From Mycobacterium sp. (GTDB taxonomy: Bacteria > Actinomycetota > Actinomycetes > Mycobacteriales > Mycobacteriaceae), in assembly GCA_016197405.1 (NCBI GenBank), contig JACPVR010000023.1, positions 124,001-188,000 of the forward strand: a DNA stretch of 64,000 bases, written 5' to 3'. Positions 34,112 through 42,718 of the stretch are shown here, in pieces. Within the stretch, counting starts at the first letter, position 1. Each line of letters begins with the position of its first letter. Both the position numbers and the translations under genes were made by a program. The notes under the pieces were generated by a model that saw nothing but the letters and a program-made list of their open reading frames with translations, made no database searches and was not told where the DNA came from.

Positions 34112-35143
34112 ATGCGAATCGGAGTGCTCACCGGCGGCGGCGACTGTCCCGGGCTCAATGCGGTAATCCGGGCGGTGGTGCGCACCAGCGCCGCCAGCTA
34201 CGGGTCAACGGTCGTGGGTTTCCAGGACGGGTGGCGCGGCCTGCTGGAGGATCGCCGGATTCAGCTGAAGAACGACGACAGTAACGAGCGGCTGCTGGCC
34301 AAGGGCGGCACCATGCTGGGCACCGCGCGGGTCAACCCCGACAAGCTGCGCGCCGGCCTCGACCAGATCAAGCAGACGCTGGAAGACAACGGCATCGATG
34401 TGCTCATCCCGATCGGCGGCGAGGGCACGCTGACGGCGGCGCATTGGCTGGCCGAGGAGGGCGTCCCGGTTGTCGGGGTGCCCAAGACCATCGACAACGA
34501 CATCGACTGCACCGACGTCACGTTCGGCCATGACACCGCGCTGCAGATCGCCACCGAGGCGATCGACCGGTTGCACAGCACCGCGGAATCGCATCAGCGC
34601 GTCATGCTCGTCGAGGTGATGGGCCGGCACGCGGGCTGGATCGCCCTGAACGCCGGCCTGGCCTCGGGCGCGCACATGACGTTGATCCCCGAGCAGCCCT
34701 TCGACGTCGAAGAGGTGTGCCGACTGGTCAAACAGCGTTTCGTGCGCGGCGATTCGCATTTCATCTGTGTGGTCGCCGAGGGTGCCAAACCCGCCGAGGG
34801 CTCGATGCAGCTGCGCGACGGCGGTATCGACGAGTTCGGGCACCAGCGGTTCACCGGGGTCGCCCAGCAGCTGGGAATCGAGATCGAGAAGCGCATCAAG
34901 AAAGAGGTGCGCACCACGGTGCTCGGCCACGTGCAGCGCGGCGGGACGCCGACGGCCTATGACCGGGTGCTGGCCACCCGGTTCGGGGTCAACGCCGCCG
35001 ACGCCGCGCACGCCGGCGAGTTCGGCGTCATGGTGTCACTACAGGGTTCTAACATCGGCCGGGTTTCGCTGGCCGATGCGACCCGCAAGCTCAAGTTGGT
35101 GCCGCAGTCCCGCTACGACGACGCCGCCGCATTCTTCGGTTAG
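34112..35143 (+). CDS. pfkA: ATP-dependent 6-phosphofructokinase
   Basis: 343 residues. It opens MRIGVLTGGGDCPGLNAVIRAV, with the phosphate-binding GGEGTLTAA. Gly follows the acidic residue here, as in ATP- rather than PPi-dependent enzymes. PKTIDNDIDCTDVTFG carries the catalytic Asp, and EVMGRHAGWIALNAG and VLGHVQRGGTPTAYDRVLATRFG complete the fold. It phosphorylates fructose-6-phosphate to the 1,6-bisphosphate in glycolysis. A CAAGAT at 34099-34104 seven bases before the ATG could be a leaderless -10. It sits between gatA and gatB as in M. tuberculosis. Confidence 0.95.
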   Translation: MRIGVLTGGGDCPGLNAVIRAVVRTSAASYGSTVVGFQDGWRGLLEDRRIQLKNDDSNERLLAKGGTMLGTARVNPDKLRAGLDQIKQTLEDNGIDVLIPIGGEGTLTAAHWLAEEGVPVVGVPKTIDNDIDCTDVTFGHDTALQIATEAIDRLHSTAESHQRVMLVEVMGRHAGWIALNAGLASGAHMTLIPEQPFDVEEVCRLVKQRFVRGDSHFICVVAEGAKPAEGSMQLRDGGIDEFGHQRFTGVAQQLGIEIEKRIKKEVRTTVLGHVQRGGTPTAYDRVLATRFGVNAADAAHAGEFGVMVSLQGSNIGRVSLADATRKLKLVPQSRYDDAAAFFG

Positions 35144-35154
35144 GCCGGCGCAGG

Positions 35155-35210
35155 CGAGTGTGCGAGCACTGCGGAAATCCGGGCTCGATTCCGCAACAGG
35201 TTCACACTCG
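35155..35210. terminator. Two-part hairpin between pfkA and gatB
   Basis: Outer arms CGAGTGTG (35155-35162) and CACACTCG (35203-35210) enclose an inner stem GCGGAAATC (35171-35179) with GATTCCGC (35187-35194), one bulged A. It follows pfkA by 11 bases and precedes the gatB promoter. Confidence 0.65.
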
Positions 35211-35232
35211 GCGGCGCGAAAAGTGGCCCCAC

Positions 35233-35238
35233 TAAACT
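35233..35238 (+). promoter_or_regulatory. -10 hexamer TAAACT of gatB, leaderless
   Basis: TAAACT is separated by seven bases (GGGCCGC) from the gatB ATG at 35246, predicting a leaderless start. Confidence 0.5.
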
Positions 35239-35245
35239 GGGCCGC

Positions 35246-36757
35246 ATGACGCTGACCTCTGAAGCCGAGTTGCTCGACTACGACGATGTCGTCGCTCGGT
35301 TCGATCCGGTCCTCGGACTCGAAGTGCATGTCGAGCTGTCGACGGCCACCAAGATGTTCTGTGGGTGCTCCACGACCTTCGGTGCCGAGCCCAATACCCA
35401 GGTCTGCCCGGTCTGCCTGGGCCTGCCCGGTTCGCTTCCGGTGGTCAATGCCGCCGCCGTCGAATCAGCCATCCGCATCGGTCTGGCGCTGAACTGCGAT
35501 ATCGCCCCGTGGGGCCGGTTCGCCCGGAAGAACTATTTCTACCCCGACCAGCCGAAGAACTATCAGATCTCGCAGTACGACGAGCCCATCGCCGTCAACG
35601 GCTACCTCGACGTGCCGCTCGACGACGGCAGCACCTGGCGGGTGCCGATCGAGCGTGCGCACATGGAGGAGGACACCGGCAAGCTGACTCACCTGGGCAG
35701 TGACACCGGTCGCATCGAGGGCGCCACCGAATCGCTGCTGGATTACAACCGCGCCGGGGTGCCGCTCATCGAGATCGTCACCAAACCCATCGAAGGCGCC
35801 GGTGAGCGGGCGCCCGAGATCGCTCGCGCCTATGTGACGGCACTGCGGGATCTGTTGCGCGCCTTGGATGTTTCCGATGTCCGGATGGATCAGGGTTCGA
35901 TGCGCTGTGACGCCAACGTCTCGCTGCGCCCGATCGGGCAGCAGGAGTTCGGCACCAGGACCGAGACCAAGAACGTCAACTCGCTCAAGAGTGTCGAGGT
36001 CGCGGTTCGTTACGAGATGCGCAGGCAGGCAGCCGTTCTTGAGGCCGGGGGTTCGATAGTCCAGGAGACCCGGCACTTCCACGAGGACGGTTACACCAGC
36101 CCGGGCCGGCGTAAGGAGACCGCGGAGGACTACCGGTACTTCCCGGAGCCGGATCTGGAGCCCGTCGCTCCCAGCGCCGAGCTGGTCGACCGGTTGCGCC
36201 AGACCATTCCGGAGCTGCCGTGGTTGTCGCGCAAGCGTATTCAGGACGAGTGGGGCATCTCCGACGAGGTCATGCGCGACCTGGTCAACAACGGCGCCAT
36301 CGACCTGGTGACGGCCACCGTCGCCGAGGGTGCGAGCAGCGAAGCCGCTCGGGCCTGGTGGGGAAACTTCCTGGTGCAGAAGGCCAATGAGAGCGGAGTC
36401 GAACTCGCCGCGCTGCCCATCACCCCGGCGCAGGTGGCCACCGTCATCACGCTCATCGACGACGGCAAGTTGTCGAACAAGCTGGGCCGTCAGGTCGTCG
36501 AAGGTGTGCTCGCCGGTGAGGGTGAGCCCGAAGCCGTCATGCAGGCGCGCGGACTGGCTGTGGTGCGCGATGATTCACTCATCCAGGCCGCCGTCGACGA
36601 AGCATTGGCCGCCAACCCCGATATCGCCGAGAAGATCCGTGGCGGCAAGGTCCAGGCCGCCGGTGCCGTCGTCGGCGCCGTCATGAAGGCCACCAAGGGC
36701 CAGGCCGACGCCGCGCGGGTGCGCGAACTGGTGCTGGCCGCCTGCGGGCAGAGCTAG
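35246..36757 (+). CDS. gatB: Asp/Glu-tRNA(Asn/Gln) amidotransferase subunit B
   Basis: 503 residues. The kinase-like cradle domain contains VLGLEVHVELSTATKMFCGC, QVCPVCLGLPGSLP, RKNYFYPDQPKNYQISQYDEP, HMEEDTGKLTH and DYNRAGVPLIEIVT, all GatB signatures with the zinc-binding Cys residues. The C-terminal helical and YqeY-like domain (VQAAGAVVGAVMKATKGQAD) binds tRNA. GatB phosphorylates the misattached Glu and transfers ammonia from GatA. Its TAG stop at 36755-36757 shares the palindrome CTAG with the stop of the opposing Ala/Pro-rich gene. Confidence 0.96.
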   Translation: MTLTSEAELLDYDDVVARFDPVLGLEVHVELSTATKMFCGCSTTFGAEPNTQVCPVCLGLPGSLPVVNAAAVESAIRIGLALNCDIAPWGRFARKNYFYPDQPKNYQISQYDEPIAVNGYLDVPLDDGSTWRVPIERAHMEEDTGKLTHLGSDTGRIEGATESLLDYNRAGVPLIEIVTKPIEGAGERAPEIARAYVTALRDLLRALDVSDVRMDQGSMRCDANVSLRPIGQQEFGTRTETKNVNSLKSVEVAVRYEMRRQAAVLEAGGSIVQETRHFHEDGYTSPGRRKETAEDYRYFPEPDLEPVAPSAELVDRLRQTIPELPWLSRKRIQDEWGISDEVMRDLVNNGAIDLVTATVAEGASSEAARAWWGNFLVQKANESGVELAALPITPAQVATVITLIDDGKLSNKLGRQVVEGVLAGEGEPEAVMQARGLAVVRDDSLIQAAVDEALAANPDIAEKIRGGKVQAAGAVVGAVMKATKGQADAARVRELVLAACGQS

Positions 36758-37815
36758 TTTTCGACCGCGGCGACGGCGGGCGGCCCGTCCGCAGGTCGTT
36801 TCGCCGACCATGCCGTGCCCTCGCACACCAGATCGTGCGGGATCGGCAATTCGGTCGGCATCAGTGCCGCCGGTCCGGTGAGCTCCGGCGCGGCAGCGGG
36901 GACGACCGGCGATACCGCCGAAACCGGTACGGCCGGGATGGGAGCGCTCGCCGGTAGCGCCGCGGCTGCGATCGGTGCGGCCAACGGAATCGGTACCGCG
37001 CCCGCAGCCGGGACCGGCACGGCACCGGCGGCAGGCACCGGAACCGCAGCGGCAGCAGGCACCGGAATCGCGGCGGGGGCTGCCAGCGGTACCCCGTCGG
37101 CCGGAACCGCCGCGGCGGGCACCGCGTCGATGACCGGAACCGCCTCGGTGATGGGCGCGGCCACCGGCGCGGCTTCCACCGGCGCGGCGGCTGCAGGCGC
37201 GACGGCTGCAGGTGCGGCGTCCACCGGCGCGGCCGGCGCTGCTGCCGCAGGAGCCAATTCGGTTGCCGGCGGCGGATTTTGCACGGCTGCCATCTCGGTG
37301 GCGACCGGAGTGGCCACGTCGGCAGGTGGCGCAGCGGCCATCGGCGCCTCGGGGAGCGCTGCTGCGGCAAGTTCGGCCGGTACCGGTGCATCGGCGGGTA
37401 CCGCGGCGGCAGGCACGACGGGGGCGGCCAGCGGCAGCGCATCGACCGGCGCCGCGGCCGAGACCGGAACCGCGGCGGCGGGCAGCGCGGGCACGGCAAG
37501 AACGTCGGCGGCGGAGATCGCCGGCGCGAGGGCTCCGGGAACCGAATCCGCCGCGGCGACAGCGGCATCGGCGGCCTGTAGTAGGGGAGCGGTCGGGATG
37601 TTGGCCGCCGCGTCGGGCAGGCCGGCCAGCGCCGAGGCGGCCTGCTGCAGCACCTCGGGAACCATCTCGGGACTGGCGGCGAACTGCTGGATCATCTCGC
37701 CGCACGGCACCCCGGGGCTGAGTTCGGAGTCGGCGGAGGACGGCGCCGCGCCGAGCAGCACGGTCGGCGATACCGCCACCGCGGCCACGGCGAACTTCAG
37801 TGCCATGCGCTGCAT
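36754..37815 (-). CDS. Secreted Ala/Pro/Val-rich low-complexity protein
   Basis: 353 residues from ATG 37815; ATG 37806 is an alternative, and longer upstream frames lack a plausible start signal. A signal peptide (MALKFAVAAVAVSPTVLLGA then APSSADS) precedes a short ordered part with one Cys (PGVPCGEMIQQF). The middle 200 residues are almost only Ala, Pro and Val, with imperfect units such as PVPAAGAVPVPAAGAVPIP. The tail has a Cys again (LVCEGTAWSAKRPADG), so the two Cys could pair across the low-complexity arm. Such regions often span the mycobacterial cell wall. Function unknown. Position matches the Rv3008 neighbourhood, but homology is not claimed. Confidence 0.75.
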   Translation of the reverse strand: MQRMALKFAVAAVAVSPTVLLGAAPSSADSELSPGVPCGEMIQQFAASPEMVPEVLQQAASALAGLPDAAANIPTAPLLQAADAAVAAADSVPGALAPAISAADVLAVPALPAAAVPVSAAAPVDALPLAAPVVPAAAVPADAPVPAELAAAALPEAPMAAAPPADVATPVATEMAAVQNPPPATELAPAAAAPAAPVDAAPAAVAPAAAAPVEAAPVAAPITEAVPVIDAVPAAAVPADGVPLAAPAAIPVPAAAAVPVPAAGAVPVPAAGAVPIPLAAPIAAAALPASAPIPAVPVSAVSPVVPAAAPELTGPAALMPTELPIPHDLVCEGTAWSAKRPADGPPAVAAVEN

Positions 37816-37862
37816 GCGTGACAAGGCGTCCCCGATCCCATCATGATCTTGATTCTGCGAGA

Positions 37863-37903
37863 AACCTATCGGGTTACCGAAGTTACTCAAGTGGCAATTG
37901 AGT
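37863..37903 (-). promoter_or_regulatory. Putative promoter with inverted repeat upstream of the Ala/Pro-rich gene
   Basis: On the minus strand TTGAGT (37890-37885) and TAGGTT (37868-37863) are separated by 16 bases, a sigma-A-like arrangement about 45 bases before the ATG. The -35 is one arm of ACTCAA-N7-TTGAGT (37885-37903), a possible operator. Confidence 0.4.
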
Positions 37904-38023
37904 CTGTTATCGAACCGTAGCGCCGCGGAGTCACGGTAGAGACACCACACGTGGACACTGCGGCGGATCGGTTGGCAGCCAAGCAAATTCGGCAGCAAAG
38001 CGCCGAGAGGGGAGTATCCGGGG

Positions 38024-39154
38024 CTAGGTGACGTCGGCGTCGCTGCGCGGGAACCCGCCCTGCGGGAACAGCGGGAACACCACATCGTCGAGTTTCTCGG
38101 CGTCACCGGCGGTGCGGTTGACCGTGGCACCCCAGACGTTGCCGTCGGGGGAGAGCTGCAGCGCCCAGGCGTGGCCGTGCTGGTCCTGGCGAAGAACCTC
38201 GGGCTCGCCAGTTACCGCCCCGGTGGCAGGCGCGAGCCGAACGGCGACGGTCTGCTTGGTGTTGACCAGATTGACCAGGACAGTGCCGTCGGACGCCGCA
38301 CAGCCGGCGACCCCGGGCTTGTCCGGCCAGGTCCACACCGTCGACACGGTGGAATCCTTGGTGATGCGCTGCAGCCGGTCGGCCGTGGGCGTGCGGTCGG
38401 TGATGTAGAGCGCGCCGTCGGACGGGTCGATGCACATCCCGCCGCCGGCACCCATCCCGGACAGTGCCGTGGTGGTCGGAGCCTGGTTGACGGTGGTCGG
38501 CTGCTCGATACGCAGCACCTTGCCCGCCAGCGACCCCGGGTCGGCGGCCAGCGCCGGATTTCCGGCGTCACCGGTCTGCACCACCAACGTCGTCGGACTG
38601 GTGAAGATCAACGAACCGGTGTTACCGGTCGCGCCCTTCGGGATCCCGCTCAGGATGTCCTTGGGGATGTCATCGTCGGCGAACCGGACCACCCGGTTGT
38701 CGGTCGGGGTGCTGATATAGGCATACATCAGCCGGTCCTGCTGGTACGTCGGCGACTTCACGATGTCCATCAGCCCACCGTCGCCGGAACCGTCGACCGG
38801 GATGACGGTCTTCACGGTCGGCTCGGCGTTGACCGATACGGCTTTGATCGCACCGGTGGTGCGCTCGGCGACCAGGGCCGACTTGCTGTCGTCGCCCATG
38901 ATCAGGCCGCTGGTGCTCTCCAGACAGCCCTGCATGACACCCGGTGCCGGGCACGCCTTGGGGAACGGGTTGCCGGGCAGCGGCGGCGGGGGAGGCGGGG
39001 TCGAGGGCGGCGGCGGTCGCAGCTCGGGCTCGGTGGTGAACGGCTCGGACTGGGCATTGTCGAAACGCGCACAACCGGCCATCGATCCGGCGGCTACGAC
39101 CAGTCCGACAGACAGTGCGGCCATCACACCTCGGACCGGCCGGCGCATCAGCAT
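38024..39154 (-). CDS. lppZ: Lipoprotein LppZ-like, PQQ-glucose-dehydrogenase-like beta-propeller
   Basis: 376 residues from ATG 39154 (ATG 39148 alternative). The signal peptide ends with the lipobox AGSMAGC (Cys28) and is followed by a Pro-rich linker PPPPSTPPPPPP. The body has propeller features of the soluble aldose dehydrogenase family: DGSGDGGLMDIVKSP, GNTGSLIFTSPTTLVVQTGD, GKVLRIEQPTTVN and MCIDPSDGALYITDRT. Catalytic residues are not conserved enough to predict activity. In M. tuberculosis LppZ (Rv3006) is at the same place, next to the DoxX gene. Membrane anchored on the outside. Confidence 0.85.
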   Translation of the reverse strand: MLMRRPVRGVMAALSVGLVVAAGSMAGCARFDNAQSEPFTTEPELRPPPPSTPPPPPPLPGNPFPKACPAPGVMQGCLESTSGLIMGDDSKSALVAERTTGAIKAVSVNAEPTVKTVIPVDGSGDGGLMDIVKSPTYQQDRLMYAYISTPTDNRVVRFADDDIPKDILSGIPKGATGNTGSLIFTSPTTLVVQTGDAGNPALAADPGSLAGKVLRIEQPTTVNQAPTTTALSGMGAGGGMCIDPSDGALYITDRTPTADRLQRITKDSTVSTVWTWPDKPGVAGCAASDGTVLVNLVNTKQTVAVRLAPATGAVTGEPEVLRQDQHGHAWALQLSPDGNVWGATVNRTAGDAEKLDDVVFPLFPQGGFPRSDADVT

Positions 39155-39300
39155 GCCCGCCAGGTTACGGATGGTGCGCCGATGTTCGCCACGCGCGTGG
39201 GCCCGGTGTGGCGCCGGTGCGGATCGAGGGAAGAATATTTGCGGGTAAAAGCGCCGCTCAAATCCCCGATTCCGGGCGTTTTCGACTTACCCTGACTTGC

Positions 39301-40158
39301 GTGACGGGTCCCTCGCACCACCCACTGTGGCAACGGCCGGACGACGTGTCGTCGGAGGCCGGGACATCTCGGATCGGCTCGGCGAACCTGGTCGACCCCG
39401 AAGACGACCTGCCCTCGGCAACCTATTCCGGCGATTTCGAGACGACGACGATCCCGCACTACGGGTCCCAGGCCGCCACCGGCGCCTCGGGCCAGGGCGG
39501 ATCCTCGGCACTGGACATGCTCGGCGAACCCGAACCGCTGCCCTATGTGCAACCCCAGTCTGTCCGGCATCCGACCGTCGGCCCCGCCGAGATCGAGCCG
39601 GAGGACTACGACGATGCCGCGAAGACCGCGGGACGCCGCGGCACGCAGGACCTCGGTCTGCTGCTGCTGCGTGCCGGTTTCGGCGCGCTGCTGATCGCGC
39701 ACGGTCTGCAGCGGGTTTTCGGCTGGTGGGGCGGCTCCGGCCTGGGCGGTCTGCAGGACTCCCTGTCCGAGCTGGGCTATCAGCACGCCAACATCCTGAC
39801 CTACGTGGCGGCGGGCACCGAGATCACCGCCGGTGTGCTGCTGGTACTGGGTCTGTTCACCCCGATCGCGGCCGCGGCAGCGCTGGCCTACTTGATCAAC
39901 GGGCTGATCGGCGCCATCGCCGCGCAGTCCGACCCGCGCCAGTTCGTCTTCTTCCTGCCCGACGGGCACGAATACCAGCTGACACTGATCCTGGTGGCGG
40001 CCGCGATAATCCTGGTCGGTCCGGGCCGGTATGGGTTCGACGCCGGTCGCGGCTGGGCGCGCCGGCCTTTCGTCGGCTCGTTCGTGGCGCTGCTGATCGG
40101 TATCGGTGGCGGTATCGGCGTGTGGGTGCTGCTCAACGGCACCAATCCGCTGGGCTGA
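39301..40158 (+). CDS. doxX: DoxX-family membrane protein (Rv3005c-type)
   Basis: 285 residues from GTG 39301. The first ~110 residues are polar and probably disordered. A DoxX module follows with four predicted membrane spans: LGLLLLRAGFGALLIAHGLQ, YVAAGTEITAGVLLVLGLF, AAALAYLINGLIGAIAAQ and LTLILVAAAIILVGPGRY; a fifth segment (FVALLIGIGGGIGVWVLL) closes the protein. In M. tuberculosis DoxX joins SodA and SseA in a membrane oxidoreductase complex that protects against radical stress. Those partners are not encoded in this window. It diverges from lppZ. Confidence 0.88.
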   Translation: MTGPSHHPLWQRPDDVSSEAGTSRIGSANLVDPEDDLPSATYSGDFETTTIPHYGSQAATGASGQGGSSALDMLGEPEPLPYVQPQSVRHPTVGPAEIEPEDYDDAAKTAGRRGTQDLGLLLLRAGFGALLIAHGLQRVFGWWGGSGLGGLQDSLSELGYQHANILTYVAAGTEITAGVLLVLGLFTPIAAAAALAYLINGLIGAIAAQSDPRQFVFFLPDGHEYQLTLILVAAAIILVGPGRYGFDAGRGWARRPFVGSFVALLIGIGGGIGVWVLLNGTNPLG

Positions 40159-40164
40159 GAGCCG

Positions 40165-40572
40165 TTACGCGTACGGGTTGGGCACCCGGCCGCCGCTGGC
40201 CTCGGTCAGCAGGGGCAGGGTCGCGAACGACACCGCGGGCAGCCGCAGGTCGGTGCCGTCGGTCAGCCGGGCACGCGCCCAGGACGACTTGACGAACCGC
40301 AGCCCTTCGATGTCCTCCCAGGCCACCGTGGTGCTGTCGAGCAGGTTGCGTGCGGTGACGGTGTCGGCGTCGGCGACCGTGCGCAGGCGGATGATCATCG
40401 CCGACAGCACTATGGGGATCACCAGCAGCGGAGCGGTCCACGGCAGTGTCATCACCAACGCCAGCAGTCCCAGCGTGAAGAAGCCGACGGCGAAGTGCGC
40501 CATCGCCGACACCTTGATCACCACGGGGGTCGTCACGGGTCCGGCGGCGCGCGACGGCGTATCTGAAGCCAC
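40165..40572 (-). CDS. cfp6: Bacterial PH-domain membrane protein (Cfp6-type, Rv3004)
   Basis: 135 residues from GTG 40572. Two adjacent hydrophobic segments, AHFAVGFFTLGLLALVMTLPW and APLLVIPIVLSAMII, form a hairpin. They are followed by a bacterial PH-like beta domain with LDSTTVAWEDIEGLRFVKSSWARARLTDG. This is the layout of the mycobacterial low-molecular-weight antigen 6 (Cfp6). Function unknown. It converges with doxX six bases away and diverges from the ilvB leader region. Confidence 0.85.
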   Translation of the reverse strand: MASDTPSRAAGPVTTPVVIKVSAMAHFAVGFFTLGLLALVMTLPWTAPLLVIPIVLSAMIIRLRTVADADTVTARNLLDSTTVAWEDIEGLRFVKSSWARARLTDGTDLRLPAVSFATLPLLTEASGGRVPNPYA

Positions 40573-40645
40573 CCCTGCATCATTCCACCCGCAGCGGCCC
40601 CGGTATCCCCACCGGCTGCGCCGCGACCGGACCGTCGCAAGGAAT

Positions 40646-40675
40646 TTGACCTTTGACCTGTGCGGGGTCTACCGT
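40646..40675 (+). promoter_or_regulatory. ilvBNC promoter
   Basis: TTGACC at 40646-40651 and TACCGT at 40670-40675 are 18 bases apart; a second TTGACC overlaps at 40653-40658. The -10 lies eight bases before the leader-peptide ATG at 40684, so transcription should start at or within a few bases of that codon. Confidence 0.6.
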
Positions 40676-40683
40676 CTCCGATT

Positions 40684-40740
40684 ATGCGGACGTTCTGCAG
40701 CAACCTGCTCGTAGTAATTCGCCGGCGCGTTGGTGCGTGA
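40684..40740 (+). CDS. ilvB leader peptide
   Basis: An 18-residue open frame, MRTFCSNLLVVIRRRVGA, ends at TGA 40738-40740. It contains consecutive Leu-Leu-Val-Val-Ile codons (40705-40719) and a later Val, the regulatory amino acids of the ilv pathway. It lies directly after a promoter and before a U-tract terminator hairpin. This is the layout of transcription attenuation by branched-chain aminoacyl-tRNA supply, as described for ilvB leaders of actinobacteria. It is too short for routine gene calling. Confidence 0.8.
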   Translation: MRTFCSNLLVVIRRRVGA

Positions 40741-40815
40741 CCTGGCTTAGTCCTTACTGCCAGCATCCCCAACGCGCAACCCTCGTACAGCCACCGAAGC
40801 TGACGGGGGTTTTTT
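40725..40815 (+). terminator. ilvBNC attenuator: upstream hairpin plus intrinsic terminator
   Basis: Upstream hairpin: GCGCGTTGG (40725-40733, in the end of the leader frame) pairs with CCAACGCGC (40769-40777) and encloses a small CTGGC/GCCAG stem (40742-40746 with 40759-40763). Terminator: AACCCTCGT-A-CAGC (40778-40791) pairs with GCTG-ACGGGGGTT (40799-40811), seven-base loop, followed by T residues to 40815. The two structures abut without overlap, so the competing antiterminator is not obvious by eye. Confidence 0.75.
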
Positions 40816-40867
40816 GTTGCCCGGCAAGACATCGCATGAACCCGACAAAGAGACAAAAGAGGACACC

Positions 40868-42718
40868 GTGAGCGCACCGACCACGCGACCGCCGGAATCG
40901 GCAGTCCCGGCGCCCAAGCCGCCGAACGGATCAGCCAACCCGGCACCCAGCGGCCAGAAGCGCGTCGCCCCGCAGCAGATGACCGGCGCCCAAGCCGTGG
41001 TCCGGTCGCTCGAAGAGCTGGGCGTCGACACCATCTTCGGCATCCCCGGCGGTGCCGTGCTGCCGGTGTACGACCCGCTGTTCGACTCGCAGAAACTGCG
41101 CCACGTGCTGGTGCGCCATGAGCAGGGCGCCGGCCACGCCGCCAGCGGTTACGCGCATGCCACCGGCAAGGTCGGCGTCATGATGGCGACCTCGGGCCCG
41201 GGCGCGACCAACCTGGTCACCCCGCTGGCCGACGCCCAGATGGATTCCATCCCGGTGGTGGCCATCACCGGCCAGGTCGGGCGCGGCCTCATCGGCACCG
41301 ACGCCTTCCAGGAAGCCGACATCTCCGGCATCACCATGCCCATCACCAAGCACAACTTCCTGGTGCGCACCGGCGACGAGATCGCCCAGGCGATCGCCGA
41401 GGCGTTCCACATCGCCGCGACGGGCCGGCCCGGCGCCGTGCTGGTCGACATCCCCAAGGATGTCCTGCAGGGGCAGTGCACCTTCAGCTGGCCGCCGGTC
41501 ATGGACCTGCCCGGGTACAAGCCGAACACCAAGCCGCACAGCAGGCAGGTGCGTGAAGCTGCGAAACTCATTGCCGCAGCGCGCAAGCCGGTGCTCTACG
41601 TCGGTGGTGGCGTCATCCGTGGCGAAGCGACCGAGGAACTGCTGAATCTGGCTGAGCTGAGCGGGATTCCGGTCGTCACCACACTGATGGCGCGCGGCGC
41701 GTTCCCCGACAGTCACCCCCAGCACCTGGGGATGCCGGGTATGCACGGCACCGTCACAGCGGTGGCGGCGTTGCAGCGCAGCGATCTGCTGATCGCACTG
41801 GGCACCCGTTTCGACGACCGGGTCACCGGTCAGCTGGACTCGTTCGCCCCGGACGCCAAGGTCATTCACGCCGATATCGACCCGGCCGAGATCGGCAAGA
41901 ACCGGCATGCCGACGTCCCGATCGTCGGTGACGTCAAGGCCGTCATCGTCGACCTGATCGAGGCGCTGCGTCGCGACAACATCCCCGGCAACCTCAACCT
42001 GGACAACTGGTGGGAGTACCTGTCCGGGATGCGGGCGACCTATCCGCTGAGCTACGGGCCGCAGAGCGACGGCAGCATGAGCCCGGAGTTCGTCATCGAG
42101 AAGCTGGGCGAAATCGCCGGGCCGGACGCCATCTACGTCGCCGGTGTCGGCCAGCATCAGATGTGGGCCGCGCAGTTCGTGAAGTACGAGAAGCCGCGCA
42201 CCTGGCTCAACTCGGGCGGTCTGGGCACCATGGGTTACGCCGTGCCGGCGGCCATGGGCGCCAAGATGGCCCGCCCGGAGGCCGAGGTGTGGGCCATCGA
42301 CGGCGACGGCTGCTTCCAGATGACCAATCAGGAGCTGGCCACCTGCGCCGTCGAGGGTGTCCCGATCAAGGTCGCGTTGATCAACAACGGCAACCTGGGC
42401 ATGGTGCGGCAGTGGCAGACCCTGTTCTACGGCGAGCGCTACAGCCAGACGAACCTGGCCACGCACAGCCAGCGCATCCCGGACTTCGTCAAGCTCGCCG
42501 AGGCCTACGGCTGCGTCGGATTGCGTTGTGAACGTGCCGAAGACGTCGAGGACGTCATCGCCCAGGCGCGCGCGATCAACGATCGTCCCGTCGTCATCGA
42601 CTTCATCGTCGGCGCCGACGCCCAGGTGTGGCCCATGGTCGCCGCGGGCACCGGCAACGACCAGATCATGGCGGCCCGGGATATCCGTCCGCTGTTCGAC
42701 AACGAGGAGCAGGTCTGA
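40868..42718 (+). CDS. ilvB: Acetohydroxyacid synthase large subunit
   Basis: 616 residues from GTG 40868. A Pro/Ala-rich N-terminal tail of about 38 residues precedes the TPP-dependent core. The catalytic Glu is in LVRHEQGAGHAASGYA; FEADISG-like QEADISGITMPITKHNF and the FAD region GTRFDDRVTGQLDSFAPDA are present. The TPP motif begins WAIDGDGCFQMTNQEL. It forms 2-acetolactate or 2-aceto-2-hydroxybutyrate, the first step of Val, Leu and Ile synthesis, and needs IlvN for feedback control by valine. It is first in the attenuator-controlled ilvB-ilvN-ilvC operon and overlaps ilvN by one base. Confidence 0.96.
   Translation: MSAPTTRPPESAVPAPKPPNGSANPAPSGQKRVAPQQMTGAQAVVRSLEELGVDTIFGIPGGAVLPVYDPLFDSQKLRHVLVRHEQGAGHAASGYAHATGKVGVMMATSGPGATNLVTPLADAQMDSIPVVAITGQVGRGLIGTDAFQEADISGITMPITKHNFLVRTGDEIAQAIAEAFHIAATGRPGAVLVDIPKDVLQGQCTFSWPPVMDLPGYKPNTKPHSRQVREAAKLIAAARKPVLYVGGGVIRGEATEELLNLAELSGIPVVTTLMARGAFPDSHPQHLGMPGMHGTVTAVAALQRSDLLIALGTRFDDRVTGQLDSFAPDAKVIHADIDPAEIGKNRHADVPIVGDVKAVIVDLIEALRRDNIPGNLNLDNWWEYLSGMRATYPLSYGPQSDGSMSPEFVIEKLGEIAGPDAIYVAGVGQHQMWAAQFVKYEKPRTWLNSGGLGTMGYAVPAAMGAKMARPEAEVWAIDGDGCFQMTNQELATCAVEGVPIKVALINNGNLGMVRQWQTLFYGERYSQTNLATHSQRIPDFVKLAEAYGCVGLRCERAEDVEDVIAQARAINDRPVVIDFIVGADAQVWPMVAAGTGNDQIMAARDIRPLFDNEEQV

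Noticed and set aside
40931..42466. 511-codon open frame on minus strand inside ilvB
   Set aside because: Shadow of the conserved ilvB frame.
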